64,000 nucleotides of DNA from Bacteroidetes bacterium HGW-Bacteroidetes-1. Lineage in GTDB: Bacteria > Bacteroidota > Bacteroidia > Bacteroidales > F082. The stretch is taken from assembly GCA_002842755.1 (NCBI GenBank), contig PHDU01000012.1:1-64000 (forward strand), written 5' to 3'. The notes under the pieces were generated by a model, which worked only from the letters and a program-made list of their open reading frames with translations, made no database searches and was not told the DNA's origin. The position numbers and the translations under genes are program-made. Below, piece by piece: positions 56,157 through 64,000 of this stretch. Every line of letters begins with the position of its first letter. Position 1 is the stretch's first letter.

Positions 56157-58096
56157 TGTATTTCAATTTCCCTTTTAACCGACGTTTGGATTTGCCTGCT
56201 CTACTTTTGGTGCGATTGATATTTATTACGATAATCTTCGGTTTTTCCCGATGGTTGTTTTATATTTTTAATATCCAAAGTTTTATCCACCTCAATATAT
56301 TAGAGTTGTTGCAGTTGATGTTCTATGGAATACGTTTTGATTTATCTGCCATTGCTTTTGTGAATCTCCCTGTTATCTTTTTGATGATCATCCCATTTTC
56401 ATTTCGCTTCAACCAGTATTACCAAAAAGCGACTAATGTCCTTTTTGTCATTGTCAATGCCCTTGCATTGGTATTGAATTTAATTGATGTAGTATTTTTC
56501 CGGTACATTGCAAAAAGGACCACTTCAGAGGTATTTGATTTTTTAGGAAACCGCAATGAAAACACGCTTTTATTAATGAAGCAATTTTTTGTTGACTTCT
56601 GGTACATGTGGATTATTTTTTTCGTTTTAATTTGGTTATTCATAAAAATCACAACATTTTTTGTATCAAGAAATACTGCTCCGGTAAGAAAGTTCAGGTG
56701 GTATTTCACGCAAACACTTATTTTTATTCTTTTTGCAGCTTCTGCAGTTATCTTAGCAAGGGGCGGTTTTCAACTAAAACCAATCAGTCTTATCACTGCA
56801 GCAAAGTACACCGAAAGCCATAACATTCCTCTGCTCATTAATACTCCATTTTCTGTAATTAAAACATTTGGATCGAAACAATTAATCGGGAAGAACTATT
56901 TTGAGGCGGATAAAATTGAGTTCATCTATAGCCCGGAACATAAAAAAAATGAATTGAACTTTTTTAATGATTCTACTTACTCTTGTAAAGATCACAACGT
57001 TGTTATTTTGATTCTTGAAAGCCTGGGTCGGGAATATATTGGCTATTACAATACACGTGAAAAAAGCCTCTCCCCTTTTCTAGACTCACTTTTGGAAAAA
57101 AGCATCACTTATCAGGGTTATGCAAATGGGAAAAGATCAATTGAAGCACTGCCTTCCATTTTTGCAGGCATTCCATCTTTAATGAACGTGGATTATCCAA
57201 CTTCTGTTTATGTTAATAATTCCATTAAAGGTATTGGCTCAATTTTAAAAGAAACCGGCTATCAGACTGCCTTTTTTCATGGAGGAAACAATGGTACCAT
57301 GGGTTTTGATGTCTTTGCCGAAATGGCAGGGTTCGATCGTTATTTTGGTCGGAGCGAATACAACAATGATGATGATTTTGATCAACAGTGGGGTATTTAT
57401 GATGAGCCTTTTCTACAGTTTACTGCCAAAAAACTGAATGAGATGAAACAACCCTTTGCAGCGGGAGTTTTTACACTTTCATCGCACCATCCATATTCCA
57501 TTCCGGTAAAATATAAAAAGGATTTTCCTCATGCAAAAAATAATATGGAAGAAACATTTGCCTATCTCGATCACTCTTTGAAACGCTTTTTTGAGACAGC
57601 TTCTTCCTTTTCATGGTTTAAAAACACGGTTTTTGTTATTACATCGGATCACACTCCTGAAGGATCTCAGAACAAAAACACGGATCATTACTGGAATCTT
57701 TATGCTGTACCATTGGCTTTTTATATTCCAGGTGTTCAGCAAGGTATAAAAATGGATAAAATTGCCCAGCATATTGATATACTGCCTAGTACCATAGCTT
57801 TGTTGCAATCGGATAAAGAAGTATTTTCCTTTGGCTTAAACCTGTTCGACACTACACAAAAGTCTTTTGCTGTGAACTATATGAATGGCATATATCAATT
57901 CATCAACAATGAATATCTGTTAATTCAAAACGAAGAAAGACCCCTTGAGTTTTACAACATCCTTTATGATCCCCAACTGAAAAACAATTTAGTGGATAAA
58001 AATGTACCTGAAATGAAACATCAGGAGAAACAGTTAAGGGCAGTGATTCAGCAATATAACAATAGAATGATACATAACAAATTAAGAGTTGAGTAA
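56156..58096 (+). CDS. LTA synthase-family (sulfatase-fold) phosphotransferase
   Basis: A 646-residue membrane enzyme with five N-terminal helices (to about 205) and an extracytoplasmic alkaline-phosphatase/sulfatase-like domain. Glu288 in LILESLGREY is a metal ligand, Ser328 in NGKRSIEALPS sits where LtaS has its catalytic Thr, and TSDHTPEGS supplies Asp and His ligands. In Gram-positive bacteria LtaS transfers glycerophosphate from phosphatidylglycerol and leaves diacylglycerol; in Gram-negatives relatives modify envelope glycans or lipids. The substrate here is unknown. It is coupled to the lipoprotein gene upstream, and a lipid kinase gene follows 92 bases downstream. Confidence 0.88.
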   Translation: MYFNFPFNRRLDLPALLLVRLIFITIIFGFSRWLFYIFNIQSFIHLNILELLQLMFYGIRFDLSAIAFVNLPVIFLMIIPFSFRFNQYYQKATNVLFVIVNALALVLNLIDVVFFRYIAKRTTSEVFDFLGNRNENTLLLMKQFFVDFWYMWIIFFVLIWLFIKITTFFVSRNTAPVRKFRWYFTQTLIFILFAASAVILARGGFQLKPISLITAAKYTESHNIPLLINTPFSVIKTFGSKQLIGKNYFEADKIEFIYSPEHKKNELNFFNDSTYSCKDHNVVILILESLGREYIGYYNTREKSLSPFLDSLLEKSITYQGYANGKRSIEALPSIFAGIPSLMNVDYPTSVYVNNSIKGIGSILKETGYQTAFFHGGNNGTMGFDVFAEMAGFDRYFGRSEYNNDDDFDQQWGIYDEPFLQFTAKKLNEMKQPFAAGVFTLSSHHPYSIPVKYKKDFPHAKNNMEETFAYLDHSLKRFFETASSFSWFKNTVFVITSDHTPEGSQNKNTDHYWNLYAVPLAFYIPGVQQGIKMDKIAQHIDILPSTIALLQSDKEVFSFGLNLFDTTQKSFAVNYMNGIYQFINNEYLLIQNEERPLEFYNILYDPQLKNNLVDKNVPEMKHQEKQLRAVIQQYNNRMIHNKLRVE

Positions 58097-58188
58097 GCTT
58101 GAAGCTTTTAGATATGATTACCATAATTTGAAAGTAAAGCTTTATATATATAATAATAATTAATTGATTTATAAATATTTATATTTTA

Positions 58189-59163
58189 ATGAAGAAGAGT
58201 GTTTTGTTTATTGTAAATCCCATTGCCGGCAATAGCAGGAAAGAAAGTTTTCCTGTATTTGTTAAAAGAGTACTGGATCATGAACAATTCGCTTATAAAA
58301 TCCATTTTACCGAATATGCTGGACATGCTACTGAACTTGCAAGAAAAGCTGTCATTGAAAAATATTATTTAGTTGTTGCTGTAGGAGGCGATGGAACGAT
58401 CAATGAAGTTGCCCGCTGTCTTATTCATTCTGATGTTGCTTTGGGAATAATCCCCAGCGGATCGGGAAATGGGCTTGCACGACATCTCAGCATACCACTC
58501 AATTTTGAAGGTGCCCTTGAGGTTATTAATAAGGGAAAAATGGTTAAAATTGATACTGTAAAAATCAATAAACAGGTATTTGTAAGTATTGCTGGTGTTG
58601 GTTTTGATGCGTTGGTAGCCAAGCTGTTTGCAAAAGATCCCAACAGAGGATTTTTTACTTATTTAAAGATAGTGACATCACGGTTTCCCAACTATAAACC
58701 CAAGCACTACAAACTTATTTTAGACGATGAAAAAACCATTGAAACTGATGCGCTTTTTATCAGTCTTGCCAATTCAAACCAATTTGGTTACAATACTTCT
58801 ATTGCGCCTGAGGCAAAACTCAATGACGGACTCATTGATGTTTGCATTGTAGAGAAGCCACAACTTATTGATATCCCAATAATTATTAACCTTCTTTTTC
58901 TGAAGATGACACACAGGTCAAAGTTTGTGACGATTCATAAAGTAAAAAAAGTAGCGTTATTCAGGGAAAAGAACAGGGTAATAAATCTGGATGGTGAACC
59001 AGTGAAAGTTCATAAAAATCTTCAGGCTGAAGTAATTCCATTAAGTTTAAATGTTTTAATTCCAAAACAATTGCCCTACCTTATTCAGCCTTATTTTTTA
59101 GTGAAAACTTTTGAAAAGACGCAAAATATTATCCGTAAGGAAATAAAAAGATATATAAGATGA
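58189..59163 (+). CDS. Diacylglycerol/lipid kinase (YegS/DgkB-like)
   Basis: A 324-residue enzyme that phosphorylates a lipid alcohol with ATP. VVAVGGDGTINEVA is the nucleotide-binding motif, GIIPSGSGNGLARHL follows, and DGLIDVCIV and NLDGEP carry acidic catalytic residues of the family. Diacylglycerol is the likely substrate, which would recycle the product of the LtaS-like enzyme encoded upstream; that link is inference. It overlaps the SUI1 gene by four bases. Confidence 0.9.
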   Translation: MKKSVLFIVNPIAGNSRKESFPVFVKRVLDHEQFAYKIHFTEYAGHATELARKAVIEKYYLVVAVGGDGTINEVARCLIHSDVALGIIPSGSGNGLARHLSIPLNFEGALEVINKGKMVKIDTVKINKQVFVSIAGVGFDALVAKLFAKDPNRGFFTYLKIVTSRFPNYKPKHYKLILDDEKTIETDALFISLANSNQFGYNTSIAPEAKLNDGLIDVCIVEKPQLIDIPIIINLLFLKMTHRSKFVTIHKVKKVALFREKNRVINLDGEPVKVHKNLQAEVIPLSLNVLIPKQLPYLIQPYFLVKTFEKTQNIIRKEIKRYIR

Positions 59164-59492
59164 AAAATAAAAAAGAAGGTATCGTTTACTCTACCAATCC
59201 TGATTTTAAATTTATGGCTGACGAAGAGGTTATAGCCTCAGTTCCTAATCAGCAGCAGCGGTTAAGAATTATGCTGGATAAAAAATCAAGAGGGGGTAAA
59301 AAAGTGACTTTGATTTCGGGTTTCAAAGGCTCAAACGAAGCGTTACAGGCTTTGGGGAAAAACCTGAAATCAAGCTGTGGTGTAGGTGGAACAGCAAAAG
59401 ATGGCGAAATTCTTATTCAAGGCGATTTTAGGGAAAAGATTTTACAGATACTTATCGCTCAGGGTTACAAGGCCAAACTTGCCGGGGGATAA
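59160..59492 (+). CDS. SUI1/eIF1-family translation factor (YciH-like)
   Basis: A 110-residue protein with an N-terminal segment (VYSTNPDFKF) and the SUI1 domain: KKSRGGKKVTLISGF, LGKNLKSSCGVGGTAKDGEILIQGDFREKILQIL. Bacterial homologues such as YciH influence start-codon selection in vitro. The start overlaps the lipid kinase stop by four bases (ATGA), so expression is coupled to that gene. Whether it matters for the rare infC start codon in this genome is unknown. Confidence 0.92.
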   Translation: MKNKKEGIVYSTNPDFKFMADEEVIASVPNQQQRLRIMLDKKSRGGKKVTLISGFKGSNEALQALGKNLKSSCGVGGTAKDGEILIQGDFREKILQILIAQGYKAKLAGG

Positions 59493-59704
59493 CCGATGAG
59501 AGTTGGTTGTGCAAAGTTATGGTCACGGCAATGTCAAAGCAACCATTTTAATTTAACTTTGAAAAGCCTCCAATTAAAGGAAAACATAAAGAATACAGAA
59601 AATTATTTCAAGTGAAATTTCATTATAAGATCTTTGAAACCGCTGTAAACGCTGACAAACCAAGAATGAAATGGAATCTGATTTATCTTTTTCAAAATAA
59701 ATGA

Positions 59705-59737
59705 TTTGTATGTTTGCAGTATAATTCTGTATATTCG
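59705..59737 (+). promoter_or_regulatory. Candidate promoter for the 234-aa protein and channel genes
   Basis: TTTG at 59705-59708 and TATATTCG at 59730-59737 are 21 bases apart. The -7 element departs from the consensus at one base (C for T). A TTG in this region should not be read as the start of the downstream gene. Confidence 0.4.
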
Positions 59738-59777
59738 CCTTCGAAAAAATGCTACTAACATCAAATCTGATTTTGAA

Positions 59778-60482
59778 ATGGAACACAAAACTTTAACATC
59801 TATCGGCACTATTTCTAAAAAAGAAAATCTTGCTTCTGTCGAAAACGATACCAAAACCAATGCTCTTGTATTGGAATCACTTTTTCCTTTTCCTGGCTAC
59901 AACGGAACAACTGTTCCTGATCGAACAGACCCAAAATCACTTTTTTTGATTACGAATATTATTCATAGTGACGATAAAGTCATTCGCGCTATTCACAATG
60001 TTAAAAAGAAATTTCCAATCCATTTTGATGGCACACCGGCATTGGTCAATCTATTCAATAAGGCTACAGGAGCTATCCGATTAAAATATCTACCTTATGA
60101 TAAAGTAGGAATACTTGTTGATGCATTTCACGATCAAGGAATAGATTTTATTAAAGAGCGTAAAGTTCAGGAGTTCTCCTCCATTATTAGAATTACCAAA
60201 TATTTCAAAATCAACAATGTAGTAGATGGAATTTATAACGATCAAAATTGGAAGGAACTCTTTTATCTTGAAATTCCGATGCCATTAAGGTGGAATTCAT
60301 TTGAAAGAATCACTTCAGGTATAAAGCACAATATTGATGATAATAATTTTGATGCGGCACTTACCACAATGTATGATGATGAAGGAGTGCTTGATTTTGT
60401 CCGCATTTATGATGAGCAATCTTGTCAGGGTAAACTTTTATTTATTAGAGATAAATACCTTGAAGCCATTAAATATCTTTAA
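59778..60482 (+). CDS. Unrecognised 234-aa protein, full-length member of a family also present at 81-395
   Basis: I do not recognise a family. The start at 59778 (MEHKTLTSIG) matches the start of the short paralogue at 81-395 and follows a candidate promoter. There is no signal peptide. The two halves may be an internal repeat: FLITNIIHSDDKVIRAIHNVKKKF...HFD...GAIR (about 57-108) resembles LFYLEIPMPLRWNSFERITSGIKHNIDDNNFDAAL...FVRIYDE (about 158-210). It lies 23 bases before a mechanosensitive channel gene and is probably cotranscribed with it. Function unknown. Confidence 0.8.
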   Translation: MEHKTLTSIGTISKKENLASVENDTKTNALVLESLFPFPGYNGTTVPDRTDPKSLFLITNIIHSDDKVIRAIHNVKKKFPIHFDGTPALVNLFNKATGAIRLKYLPYDKVGILVDAFHDQGIDFIKERKVQEFSSIIRITKYFKINNVVDGIYNDQNWKELFYLEIPMPLRWNSFERITSGIKHNIDDNNFDAALTTMYDDEGVLDFVRIYDEQSCQGKLLFIRDKYLEAIKYL

Positions 60483-60505
60483 AAATTAGCTTCAGCATCT
60501 AACTT

Positions 60506-61780
60506 ATGTTTGAAAACTTAATAAGTGCATTCTACAGGATTGCCTTAACGTTACATTTATCCGAAGGGAATGCTGCTATTGCCTCAGAATCAGCTACTTT
60601 TTTAGTGCTTTTTCTTACAGCCCTGGTTTTGTATTTCCTGGCCTGGTTCATAATTAAACATACGCTGATTGCCTATATTCATAAGTCAGAGAACAATTAT
60701 GATGATGTACTTCTGAAAAATAGGGTAATCAATAGGGCTTCCTATTTTGTTCCCTCTTTTATTATCAGCAAATTTGCACCTTACGCATTGCCAAGTTTTC
60801 CGGATGCATTTGATTTTGTTCAGAAAACTATTGATGTTTATGTAGTTTTCGTTTGGATGATTCTTATCAGTTCAGTTGTTTCCTCCCTATACGATATATA
60901 CAACACGCAGGAAATCTCAAAAAACAAACCAATTAAAGGCGTAATCCAGATCATTAAGCTGATTATCTATTTAGTGGGTGGACTGATGATTATTGCTACA
61001 ATTGCTGGACTTGGTTTGGGAAACTTAGTCATTGGATTAGGAACTTTTACTGCCTTATTAATATTAATTTTCAAAGATCCTATCTTAGGTTTCGTTGGAG
61101 GATTACAGCTCTCTCTCAACGACATGGTTCGCCTTGGGGACTGGATCAGCATGCCGAAGTATGGTGCTGATGGCGATGTGCTCGAAATTACATTAACCAC
61201 CGTAAAGGTTCAGAATTGGGATAAAACAATTACTACTATTCCAACCTATGCGCTTGTTTCTGATTCTTTCACCAATTGGAGAGGAATGTCAGAATCTGGT
61301 GGAAGAAGAGTGAAGAGATCTCTTAATATCGATATGGAAAGCGTGAGATTTTGTACACCTGAAATGTTAAACAAGTATTCCAAATTCCAAATTCTTGCTC
61401 CCTATATTCAACAAAAAGAAAAGGAAATAGAATCTTATAATTTAGAGAATAAGATTGATAACAGCAGTCTTGTAAATGGCCGCCGACAAACCAACTTAGG
61501 TATTTTTAGAGCATACCTGAAGGCTTTTTTGATGTCTCACCCCAATGTAAATAAAGAAATGACTTTATTGGTTCGCCATCTGCACCCAACCGAAAAAGGA
61601 ATTCCAATTGAGGTTTATTTTTTCAGTAATAAACAGGAATGGGCAGAATACGAAGATTTGCAGAGCGATGTGTTCGATCATGTGCTTGCAATTATTCCTC
61701 ATTTTGACCTGAAAGTATTTCAGGTGCCTTCAGGGAGTAGTATTGAACAAGCATTAATTGTTTTGAAAGAAAAAGTATAA
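60506..61780 (+). CDS. Mechanosensitive ion channel (YbdG-like MscS family)
   Basis: A 424-residue inner-membrane channel similar in size and layout to E. coli YbdG. Five hydrophobic segments precede the pore helix GLGNLVIGLGTFTALLILIFKDPILGFVGGLQLSLND, followed by the MscS beta domain (MVRLGDWISMPKYGADGDVLEITLTTVKVQNWDKTITTIPTYALV). The family member YbdG responds to mild hypo-osmotic shock. It lies 23 bases after the unrecognised 234-residue protein gene. Confidence 0.92.
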   Translation: MFENLISAFYRIALTLHLSEGNAAIASESATFLVLFLTALVLYFLAWFIIKHTLIAYIHKSENNYDDVLLKNRVINRASYFVPSFIISKFAPYALPSFPDAFDFVQKTIDVYVVFVWMILISSVVSSLYDIYNTQEISKNKPIKGVIQIIKLIIYLVGGLMIIATIAGLGLGNLVIGLGTFTALLILIFKDPILGFVGGLQLSLNDMVRLGDWISMPKYGADGDVLEITLTTVKVQNWDKTITTIPTYALVSDSFTNWRGMSESGGRRVKRSLNIDMESVRFCTPEMLNKYSKFQILAPYIQQKEKEIESYNLENKIDNSSLVNGRRQTNLGIFRAYLKAFLMSHPNVNKEMTLLVRHLHPTEKGIPIEVYFFSNKQEWAEYEDLQSDVFDHVLAIIPHFDLKVFQVPSGSSIEQALIVLKEKV

Positions 61781-61800
61781 GTAGATTTCAGAATCCTGGT

Positions 61801-63072
61801 TTAGCCAACAGTGAAATAAAACACAGTTCCTTTGTTAATCAACGATTCGACCCATATTGCGCCACCGTGTCGTTCAAGAATCCGTTTTACTGTACTCAAA
61901 CCAACACCCGTACCCTGAAATTCACTGCTCGCATGTAGTCGGATAAATGGTTTAAAAAGGGCATCAGCTTTATTCATATCAAAACCTGCACCGTTATCCT
62001 GCACATACATTATAAGTTTACCATTCATTTCCCGACTTCCAAAAGTGATTTCAGGATTAGCAACCTTTTGGCTGTATTTAAGAGCATTACCCAATATATT
62101 ATTTAGTACAACGCGCATCATCTTAGGGTCAGCTAAAATAGTAATATCCTTTTGAACAATTATCTCATAATCAGTTTTATAGATCGATTGACGTAAATCG
62201 CTTATTACCTCCACTACCATCTCACTAAGATTGATTTCCTGCGGTACAATTTCAGCGCGTCCTGATCGTGAATACTGCAATAGATCTTCGATCAATTGCG
62301 ACATATTGTTGGCTGATTTAAGAATCCAATCCAGGTATTCTTTTGCATCATCATCGAGCAATGAAGCATATTCCGTTTTGAGCAAATCGGAAAAACCAAT
62401 TACACCGTTGAGCGGTGTACGTAGATCGTGCGAAACAGTATGTGCAAAAGCTTCAAGTTCTGAATTAGCAGATTTCAGATCCTCGTTAAGAACCTGTAAT
62501 TGCCTTTGTGCCTCAATGAGCTGTTCATTTCTATTGATAGCAGCTTCATAAACGGATAATAGCAGATCAAGTATTTGTTTCTTGTCAGAATTAATTTTGA
62601 ATTTCTGGTTTTGAAACATTATGTCGATGCTCGTGTCTTCAATACCTAATTCCCGGATGTTTCGATTTGCAATCAGATAGTTGATTCGTGCACTGAGGTA
62701 AGCTTCTTCATAAGGCTTGGTAATAAAGTTATCTGCCCCAGCCTGAAGTCCTTTGATGATATCGAGCGGATCGCCGAGCGAAGTAAGCAGGATAACAGGA
62801 ACATCATGAAGCGTTTCATTGCTTTTTACTTTAGAACAAAACTCATAACCGTCCATCACAGGCATAACTATATCGCTAATAATTATGACGGGTTTCTTTT
62901 TTAAAGCTTCTTCCAAAGCCTCGGCACCATTTGCACAGATTTTGCATTCAATTTTATGGGAATCAAAAAAATACCTCAATTTTTTCGCCTGAACCATTGA
63001 ATCCTCAGCTGCAAGAATGTACCCACCTTCCATATTGATTTCAAAGTTAGGTTTCATAGTTTCATTTATCAT
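61801..63072 (-). CDS. Receiver-domain histidine kinase
   Basis: A 423-residue soluble protein with an N-terminal receiver domain (about 17-135, Asp67 in IISDIVMP, Lys119 in FITKPYE), a coiled coil (about 175-210), and a HisKA domain with His215 in HTVSHDLRTPLNG, followed by an ATPase domain with NNILGNALKYS, VQDNGAGFD and GTGVGLSTVKRILERHGG. The kinase may be controlled by phosphorylation of its receiver. Its start overlaps the end of cheB by four bases, so it belongs to the same chemosensory-type unit. The first ATG is used; another lies five codons downstream. Confidence 0.92.
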   Translation of the reverse strand: MINETMKPNFEINMEGGYILAAEDSMVQAKKLRYFFDSHKIECKICANGAEALEEALKKKPVIIISDIVMPVMDGYEFCSKVKSNETLHDVPVILLTSLGDPLDIIKGLQAGADNFITKPYEEAYLSARINYLIANRNIRELGIEDTSIDIMFQNQKFKINSDKKQILDLLLSVYEAAINRNEQLIEAQRQLQVLNEDLKSANSELEAFAHTVSHDLRTPLNGVIGFSDLLKTEYASLLDDDAKEYLDWILKSANNMSQLIEDLLQYSRSGRAEIVPQEINLSEMVVEVISDLRQSIYKTDYEIIVQKDITILADPKMMRVVLNNILGNALKYSQKVANPEITFGSREMNGKLIMYVQDNGAGFDMNKADALFKPFIRLHASSEFQGTGVGLSTVKRILERHGGAIWVESLINKGTVFYFTVG

Positions 63073-64000
63073 GGTTTCATAGTATTTAATTCATGAACAA
63101 TTTCTTGAGGTGAAAGCGCTTTACTTGCCGCACCCAGGCGAACTGCTTCACCTGGCATTCCAAAAACAAGACAACTTTGTTCGTTCTGAACCATTGTAAA
63201 AGCGCCATGATCTTTTAGAATTTTTAACTCCTTTGCTCCATCGGTTCCCATTCCTGATAACAGTATAGCTATGACCTTGTTGCGATAAATATTGGCAGCG
63301 CTTTTAAAAAGCTGAGCTACTGCAGGTCGATGGCCTCCCACCGGTTCTTCATTTGTAAGTGTTGATATACCTTCAGAAGTGAGCACCATATGATGATCTC
63401 CCGGTGCCAGGTAAGCATTTCCAGATAAGATTTGCTGATTTGTTTTGGCAAGTTGAACCGGAATATTTGATGTGGTTTGAAGCCAATGTCCAAACCCTTC
63501 CGCAAAGTGAGGGTGAATATGTTGAACAATCAAAATGGGAAGAGGAAAATCTTGTCTTAATCCTGTAAGTATTGTCTTCACTCCTTCTGGTCCACCTGCA
63601 GATGCCCCAATAACAAGAATCCGGAAATCTGAAAGCCGCAAATTTGTAAGTGCTCTCACCTGCTGTGGTATTGCTTTTGAAATATTGTCACGTCTTCTTA
63701 CTACTTTCACCTCCGACATTGACTTGAGCATATTGAGGTATTGCCGTGCCTCCTGTTCAAACCTTGGATGGCCTGGGCCATGTGGTTTCGGAATGATATT
63801 AACTGCACCTACTTCAAGGACTTTCATTGCCATTTCTACTTCCGATGTTTGGTACAAACTACTTACAATCAGTACTGGAACAGGATTTATTTGCATAATA
63901 TTCCTGGTTGCTTCAACGCCGTCCATCAGCGGCATATTAATGTCCATACTTACTACATCAGGTTGATAACTAACAACATACTCAATTGCTTGTTGGCCAT
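63069..64000 (-). CDS. cheB: Chemotaxis protein-glutamate methylesterase CheB (5' end missing)
   Basis: CheB removes methyl groups from receptor glutamates when phosphorylated. The frame is open to the right edge, so about the first 35-40 residues of the receiver are outside the window. The phosphoacceptor Asp is in PDVVSMDINMP and KPHGPG holds the conserved Lys. The methylesterase domain has GASAGGPEG (Ser), VQHIHPHFAEGF (His) and LSGMGTDGAKELK (Asp), so the triad is complete. It is coupled to a receiver-histidine kinase by a four-base overlap. Confidence 0.92.
   Translation of the reverse strand, partial: GQQAIEYVVSYQPDVVSMDINMPLMDGVEATRNIMQINPVPVLIVSSLYQTSEVEMAMKVLEVGAVNIIPKPHGPGHPRFEQEARQYLNMLKSMSEVKVVRRRDNISKAIPQQVRALTNLRLSDFRILVIGASAGGPEGVKTILTGLRQDFPLPILIVQHIHPHFAEGFGHWLQTTSNIPVQLAKTNQQILSGNAYLAPGDHHMVLTSEGISTLTNEEPVGGHRPAVAQLFKSAANIYRNKVIAILLSGMGTDGAKELKILKDHGAFTMVQNEQSCLVFGMPGEAVRLGAASKALSPQEIVHELNTMKP

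Overview
The window is a stretch of chromosome from a Bacteroidetes bacterium, most likely a free-living Bacteroidales/Marinilabiliales-type organism. The sequence is AT-rich. Promoters have the phylum's TTTG-N19-TAnnTTTG form, and most start codons follow A-rich leaders without a Shine-Dalgarno sequence. Several families typical of the phylum occur (DUF4199, DUF4301, DUF4831, DUF3127, type III glutamine synthetase). LPS functions (kdsA, gmhA) and outer-envelope enzymes indicate a Gram-negative envelope. Almost everything is core chromosome: I see no prophage, insertion sequence, CRISPR array or integrase.

Layout: 0.1-8.9 kb carries two convergent acyl-CoA dehydrogenases, clpC and gyrA. 9-15.4 kb carries a secreted TPR protein with a possible sigma-54 promoter, mgtE, msrA, a DUF3127 OB-fold protein with an SSB-like tail, an EamA transporter, and a Rossmann protein coupled to kdsA. 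15.4-21.6 kb (minus) carries DUF4831 and an apparent gmhA-gmhB-symporter-glnN operon. 22.7-27.2 kb (minus) is a glycosylation cluster. 27.3 kb holds the SRP RNA and 28.2 kb tRNA-Lys. 28.5-31 kb holds alkaline phosphatase and a membrane metallophosphoesterase. 31.2-32.1 kb is a tRNA cluster (Ser, Pro, two Leu). Its most unusual part is a set of 151-153-bp tandem repeats downstream of tRNA-Pro, each containing the tRNA 3' half joined to a new hairpin and an intrinsic terminator.

32-39.8 kb carries DUF4301, DUF1858, pdxH, and an operon of a DUF218-DUF1684 fusion protein with a hybrid histidine kinase and an NtrC-type sigma-54 activator. 39.9-43.1 kb is the classical thrS-infC-rpmI-rplT operon on the minus strand; its infC appears to start at ATA behind a perfect Shine-Dalgarno. 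43.2-55.7 kb carries a GT-C glycosyltransferase with ligA, a thioesterase, an ABC exporter, tandem secreted paralogues of unknown function, an SRPBCC/GyrI-like protein, a PatB-type lyase, an M23 peptidase and a HAD phosphatase. 55.8-64 kb carries a lipoprotein with an LtaS-like transferase, a lipid kinase coupled to a SUI1 factor, an unrecognised protein with a mechanosensitive channel, and a hybrid kinase coupled to cheB, which runs off the window end.

How the genes work together: kdsA and gmhA/gmhB supply LPS inner-core sugars; the minus-strand glycosylation cluster probably serves surface polysaccharide. The LtaS-like enzyme would release diacylglycerol, which the neighbouring DgkB/YegS-like kinase could recycle. 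Candidates for new biology are the tRNA-Pro-derived repeats, the DUF218-DUF1684 fusion in a two-component operon, and the unrecognised family represented at both ends of the window (81-395 and 59778-60482).
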